Shown piece after piece: positions 31,198 to 33,676 of a stretch of DNA of 33,676 bases. Source of the DNA: Cyclobacteriaceae bacterium. GTDB taxonomy: Bacteria > Bacteroidota > Bacteroidia > Cytophagales > Cyclobacteriaceae. Position 1 is the stretch's first letter. The number at the start of each line of letters is the position of its first letter. The notes below the pieces were generated by a model. The model ran no database searches. It worked only from the letters and a program-made list of their open reading frames with translations, and was not told the origin of the DNA. A program made the translations under genes and the position numbers. The stretch is from the NCBI GenBank assembly GCA_025055435.1, contig JANWWN010000001.1:1-33676 (forward strand), in the 5' to 3' direction.

Positions 31198-31538
31198 CGA
31201 TTCAGAAAATCCTTCTTTTTCAAATCCCAATAGTTCGGGTTGGTTTTATCGGTTAGCTGATTCCAATAGTCGGGTGTTACCCTGCGTCCGTCGGGTGTGC
31301 GCAACTCACGGTTGTAAACCTTAACCACCGGATTGAACGTTACATCGGGAGTAAGTAAAGTGAAAGTCGGTTCCTTGCCTTCCTGTGGCGGTTCCTGTTC
31401 CAGGCGTGTTTCCACTTTATTAAAGTGCAATAGATTTTGCAGAAAATCTGCACGTTGTTGCGTAATACCTGCTTCAATCACCCGGTAGTTTACTCCGTCA
31501 ATTTCTTTTGTAACATGTTCAAACTTATGCAAGCCCAT
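31194..31538 (-). CDS. Conserved-looking hypothetical protein downstream of nuoN
   Basis: 114 residues, family not recognised. It is soluble and charged, without signal peptide or membrane helix. It contains VNYRVIEAGITQQRADFLQN, a proline/glutamate linker (EQEPPQEGKEP) and a C-terminal part rich in Tyr, Trp and Asn (TPDYWNQLTDKTNPNYWDLK). Its start lies 14 bases inside the end of nuoN, so it is translationally coupled to that gene and probably expressed with complex I. The stop overlaps the convergent fusion gene by 4 bases. A complex I assembly or peripheral role is a guess from position only. Confidence 0.7.
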   Translation of the reverse strand: MGLHKFEHVTKEIDGVNYRVIEAGITQQRADFLQNLLHFNKVETRLEQEPPQEGKEPTFTLLTPDVTFNPVVKVYNRELRTPDGRRVTPDYWNQLTDKTNPNYWDLKKKDFLNR

Positions 31539-32955
31539 ACAGCCAACCGGTTACAAGTTCGCGTATGTAATCAAACAGGTTTCCGATAAACCCGGTTACC
31601 ACCATGCCCGCCACGCAAATCAGTAAGCCAAGCTTTACCGCTAACGGACTATTTACGGCAGGCAGGGGTCGCGGATTTTCTTCAATAAACATAGCTTTTA
31701 CCACAATCAGATAATAGTAAAGCGAGATAACTGCATTAAGCACGGCAATGCCCAGCAACAGATAGTATCCGCGTTCGGCTACAGCCATAAACAGAAAAAA
31801 CTTGCCAAAAAAACCGGCCAGGGGCGGAATGCCCGCCAGCGAAAACAAAGCCAGAAGCATTACCAGACTTAGCCGCGGGTTGGTAGAATAAAATCCATTG
31901 AAGTCACGGATGGTTACTGCTCCGGTAAATTGTTCGGCCACCATAACCACGCCAAAGGCAGCAAGGTTGGAAAACAGGTAGATGAATACAAAGTACAACA
32001 CCGTACCTGCTCCAATAACATCAGCCTGAACTACGCCCAACATAATAAATCCCGCCTGGGCAATGGATGAAAAAGCCAGAAAGCGCTTCAGGTTATGTTG
32101 CCGCAGGGCAAACAGGTTGCCGATGGTCATGGTGAGTGCAGCCAGCACGTAGATGATGTCGTTCCACCAGGACGACGCCTCTTTAAAAAGGCTGAACAGC
32201 ACCAGTATCAGAACGAATACTGATGCGCCCTTTGAAATAACAGATAGGTAGGCCGTATTGGCGGTAGGGCTTCCTTCGTACACATCGGCAGTCCAGAGGT
32301 GGAAGGGCACCAGACTGATTTTGAATGCTAAGCCCGAAAGCAGAAATATGAGCGCTATTAACGTGAACGGTGACGATTGAAACACAAACTGATGAAAGTA
32401 TAACGAAGTACCGGTTGCATACAGAAGCGATATGCCAAACAGTAAAACTGCCGAAGAAAAAGCAGAAGAAAGAATGAGTTTAATACCGGCCTCAGCCGAT
32501 TTATGTTCGTAATATTCAAATGCTGCCAGTGCAGCCACGGGCAGGGTGAGCAGTTCCAATGCAAGATAAAACATCAGAAAATGTCCGGCTGAAAGAAGGT
32601 AGGATGCTCCGGTCAGACTGGAAAATATAAGCAGATAAAATTCCGTACTCCGGTTCTGCATGGCCGGCCTGCGCAGCCACGGTTCGCTTAGCAGGAAGAT
32701 GAGGAAAGCACCCACCTGCAGTATATTTTTCATGAAGATGCGCAGGTGGTCAGTTATGTACATTCCGCCAAAGAGGCTGCCTTCTTCTGAGGGCAGAAAA
32801 CCGGCAAGTACCAATACGCCGCTTAATCCAATGGCTATGTTCGGAATAATTTTTTTTCGTTCATCCGGCAGCGCGATTTCGCAAAACAAAACAGTAACTG
32901 CCGCAAAAACCAGCAGCCATTCATGGCGCATCAGCAGCAGTTCTTTCAGCGTCAT
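31525..32955 (-). CDS. nuoN: NADH-quinone oxidoreductase subunit N
   Basis: Antiporter-like membrane subunit of respiratory complex I, 476 residues with about 14 helices. The core region contains the conserved LVPFHLWTADVYEGSPTANT and SKGASVFVLI, and FLAFSSIAQAGFIMLG, all typical of NuoN, with Lys and Glu residues inside helices for proton passage. SLAGIPPLAGFFGKFFLF marks the later helices. It is near the usual NuoN length. Normally nuoN follows nuoM directly; here a toxin-antitoxin pair separates them. The ATG lies 6 bases after the antitoxin stop. The small 114-residue gene overlaps its 3' end. Confidence 0.95.
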   Translation of the reverse strand: MTLKELLLMRHEWLLVFAAVTVLFCEIALPDERKKIIPNIAIGLSGVLVLAGFLPSEEGSLFGGMYITDHLRIFMKNILQVGAFLIFLLSEPWLRRPAMQNRSTEFYLLIFSSLTGASYLLSAGHFLMFYLALELLTLPVAALAAFEYYEHKSAEAGIKLILSSAFSSAVLLFGISLLYATGTSLYFHQFVFQSSPFTLIALIFLLSGLAFKISLVPFHLWTADVYEGSPTANTAYLSVISKGASVFVLILVLFSLFKEASSWWNDIIYVLAALTMTIGNLFALRQHNLKRFLAFSSIAQAGFIMLGVVQADVIGAGTVLYFVFIYLFSNLAAFGVVMVAEQFTGAVTIRDFNGFYSTNPRLSLVMLLALFSLAGIPPLAGFFGKFFLFMAVAERGYYLLLGIAVLNAVISLYYYLIVVKAMFIEENPRPLPAVNSPLAVKLGLLICVAGMVVTGFIGNLFDYIRELVTGWLYGLA

Positions 32956-32956
32956 G

Positions 32957-32969
32957 ATTACTTACTTTT
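32957..32969. repeat. 13-bp direct repeat, nuoN side of the TA insertion
   Basis: ATTACTTACTTTT, identical to 33576-33588. On the minus strand it carries the antitoxin stop (AAAAGTAAGTAAT) just before the nuoN ATG. The other copy carries the nuoM stop. The two copies flank the PIN-antitoxin pair exactly. Confidence 0.9.
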
Positions 32970-33126
32970 TTCCGGAAATCCCGGACTTTCTTTTTAAAAG
33001 CTCGTTGTTGATATAAATTTTTAATTGATCAAAAGTCATGTGGTGAGTTTCACTGCTGATACGCTCCCGGATGGTTCGCATCATTTTGATGGCATCAAAT
33101 TTTTTTGTTTTCTTAATCGTTTTCAT
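32962..33126 (-). CDS. Small antitoxin-like protein paired with the PIN gene
   Basis: 54 residues: MKTIKKTKKFDAIKMMRTIR, then ERISSETHHMTFDQLKIYIN and NELLKRKSGISGKK. Basic, helical, with the FDAxxMMRxIRxxIS...MTFxxxKxYI pattern I associate with small partners of PIN-domain proteins in Bacteroidota. Its ATG overlaps the PIN gene by 14 bases, so translation is coupled, with the toxin gene first, the reverse of the usual vapBC order. It ends 6 bases before nuoN. No DNA-binding fold can be confirmed from so short a sequence. Confidence 0.75.
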   Translation of the reverse strand: MKTIKKTKKFDAIKMMRTIRERISSETHHMTFDQLKIYINNELLKRKSGISGKK

Positions 33127-33577
33127 AATCAATTATTTCTTTTGGACTTCTGATTTCGATAACTGGATAACCAAACCGAAGATTCACTGAATTATAGGCT
33201 CTGATTTTATTCAAATTTAAAATATGCTTGAAATTCCAACTCACCAAAACATCAACTCTGTAAACTGTGGCCATAGCAATATAACGGCAATCTTCAATAC
33301 TACTATACCCAACAACCTGTTCTTCTATGTACTTATTTGCTAATTCAGCAACTTTACTGGTAAGTTCAACTCTTTCTAATACATCACCAGGATATTTATG
33401 TAGCAATTCCCTTACTCTTTTTGGCGCATGAATTAACTCAAGCTCCAGCAAGTCGGATATAACAAACTTTATTTTTCTGTTTTGAAGTTTACCAAACAAT
33501 TTGATGGTAGCGTCTTTAAATTCCTCATCAAAATAACCTCCAACTATGGACGTATCAATGTAAACCCTGGGTATCAT
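33113..33577 (-). CDS. PIN-domain protein, probable VapC-like ribonuclease toxin
   Basis: 154 residues covering one PIN domain. The acidic metal-binding residues are visible: D8 in VYIDTSIVGGYFDEE, E45 in SDLLELELIH, D96 in SSIEDCRYIAMATVYRVD, and the closing DVLVSWNFKHI with N115. Such proteins cleave tRNA or other RNA when not bound by their antitoxin. It starts 3 bases after the nuoM stop and overlaps the following small gene by 14 bases. The coding sequence is clearly more AT-rich than the nuo genes around it, which suggests recent arrival. Activity and target are not shown. Confidence 0.85.
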   Translation of the reverse strand: MIPRVYIDTSIVGGYFDEEFKDATIKLFGKLQNRKIKFVISDLLELELIHAPKRVRELLHKYPGDVLERVELTSKVAELANKYIEEQVVGYSSIEDCRYIAMATVYRVDVLVSWNFKHILNLNKIRAYNSVNLRFGYPVIEIRSPKEIIDYEND

Positions 33578-33588
33578 TACTTACTTTT
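33576..33588. repeat. 13-bp direct repeat, nuoM side of the TA insertion
   Basis: ATTACTTACTTTT, identical to 32957-32969 and 619 bases from it. On the minus strand it carries the nuoM stop codon and the first two bases of the PIN start codon. Confidence 0.9.
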
Positions 33589-33676
33589 CAACATAAATAT
33601 ACATCGCCTCTCTTATCAACTCAGCCAGCCATTCGGGCGCAAGGCCAATAGCAAACATTCCGGCAAGTAAGGTAAT
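33581..33676 (-). CDS. nuoM: NADH-quinone oxidoreductase subunit M, C-terminal end (partial)
   Basis: The last 31 codons of a gene entering from the right edge read ITLLAGMFAIGLAPEWLAEL and then IREAMYIYVEK before TAA. A last membrane helix followed by a short amphipathic tail is what NuoM ends look like, and nuoM normally precedes nuoN. The PIN gene starts 3 bases after the stop. Only the tail is visible, so the assignment rests on this ending and on gene order. Confidence 0.7.
   Translation of the reverse strand: MTLLAGMFAIGLAPEWLAELIREAMYIYVEK

Overview
The window looks like chromosome of an aerobic member of the Bacteroidota, probably a Cytophagales-type organism. The evidence is a fused ccoN-ccoO gene, a single-heme CcoP, signal peptides ending in Gln after the cleavage site (TFAQ, TFGQ, AWGQ), lipoproteins with a bare Cys lipobox, PorT-like and DUF1080 proteins, a YitT protein, a FabI/IspE/LptFG/Tgt set with Bacteroidota-like sequences, and weak Shine-Dalgarno signals. 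No species is claimed.

Layout. 26-1660 (+): fabI and ispE. 1633-4787 (-): tgt, an LptF/LptG permease and an EamA exporter. 4833-7272 (+): a tightly packed glycosyltransferase, an ECF-type sigma factor and rsmG. 7273-8244 is an accessory scar: a lone IS end, a small membrane ORF, a decayed IS3-family element with its terminal inverted repeats, a signal-peptide gene cut by that element, and a heptamer tandem repeat. 8245-12362 (-): two DUF1080 lipoproteins, pgk and a DASS (SLC13) anion transporter. 12461-13264 (+): an outer-membrane barrel protein with a strong terminator. 13414-14871 (-): an FAD-linked oxidase. 14871-17163 (+): an NlpC/P60 peptidase, a Tat-type asparaginase and cutC. 17340-17413 (-): tRNA-Ala(GGC), whose 3' end is duplicated 84 bp away.

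17589-27225 is a micro-aerobic respiration island. It holds ccoNO, ccoQ, ccoP, ccoG, ccoH and a TauE/SafE-like gene on the + strand, then a convergent two-gene operon (-) encoding a soluble PAS histidine kinase and a response regulator fused to a CRP/FNR domain, then two universal stress proteins (+). The kinase PAS domain aligns without gaps to the heme PAS of FixL across the heme-ligand region (H67 and R87 at the positions of H200 and R220). The regulator combines in one chain what FixJ and FixK do separately. Nearly identical boxes (TGAYGAAAATCAG) lie upstream of ccoNO and between the kinase and the stress protein genes, so I infer a compact oxygen-response circuit.

27285-31197 (+): a SUI1/YciH factor, a YitT protein and a large beta-lactamase-like / D-aminoacylase-like fusion. 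31194-33676 (-): the end of the nuo operon (nuoM tail, nuoN, a small unknown gene). A PIN toxin / small antitoxin pair sits exactly between nuoM and nuoN and is bordered by a perfect 13-bp direct repeat. Removing one repeat plus the pair would restore a normal nuoM-nuoN junction.
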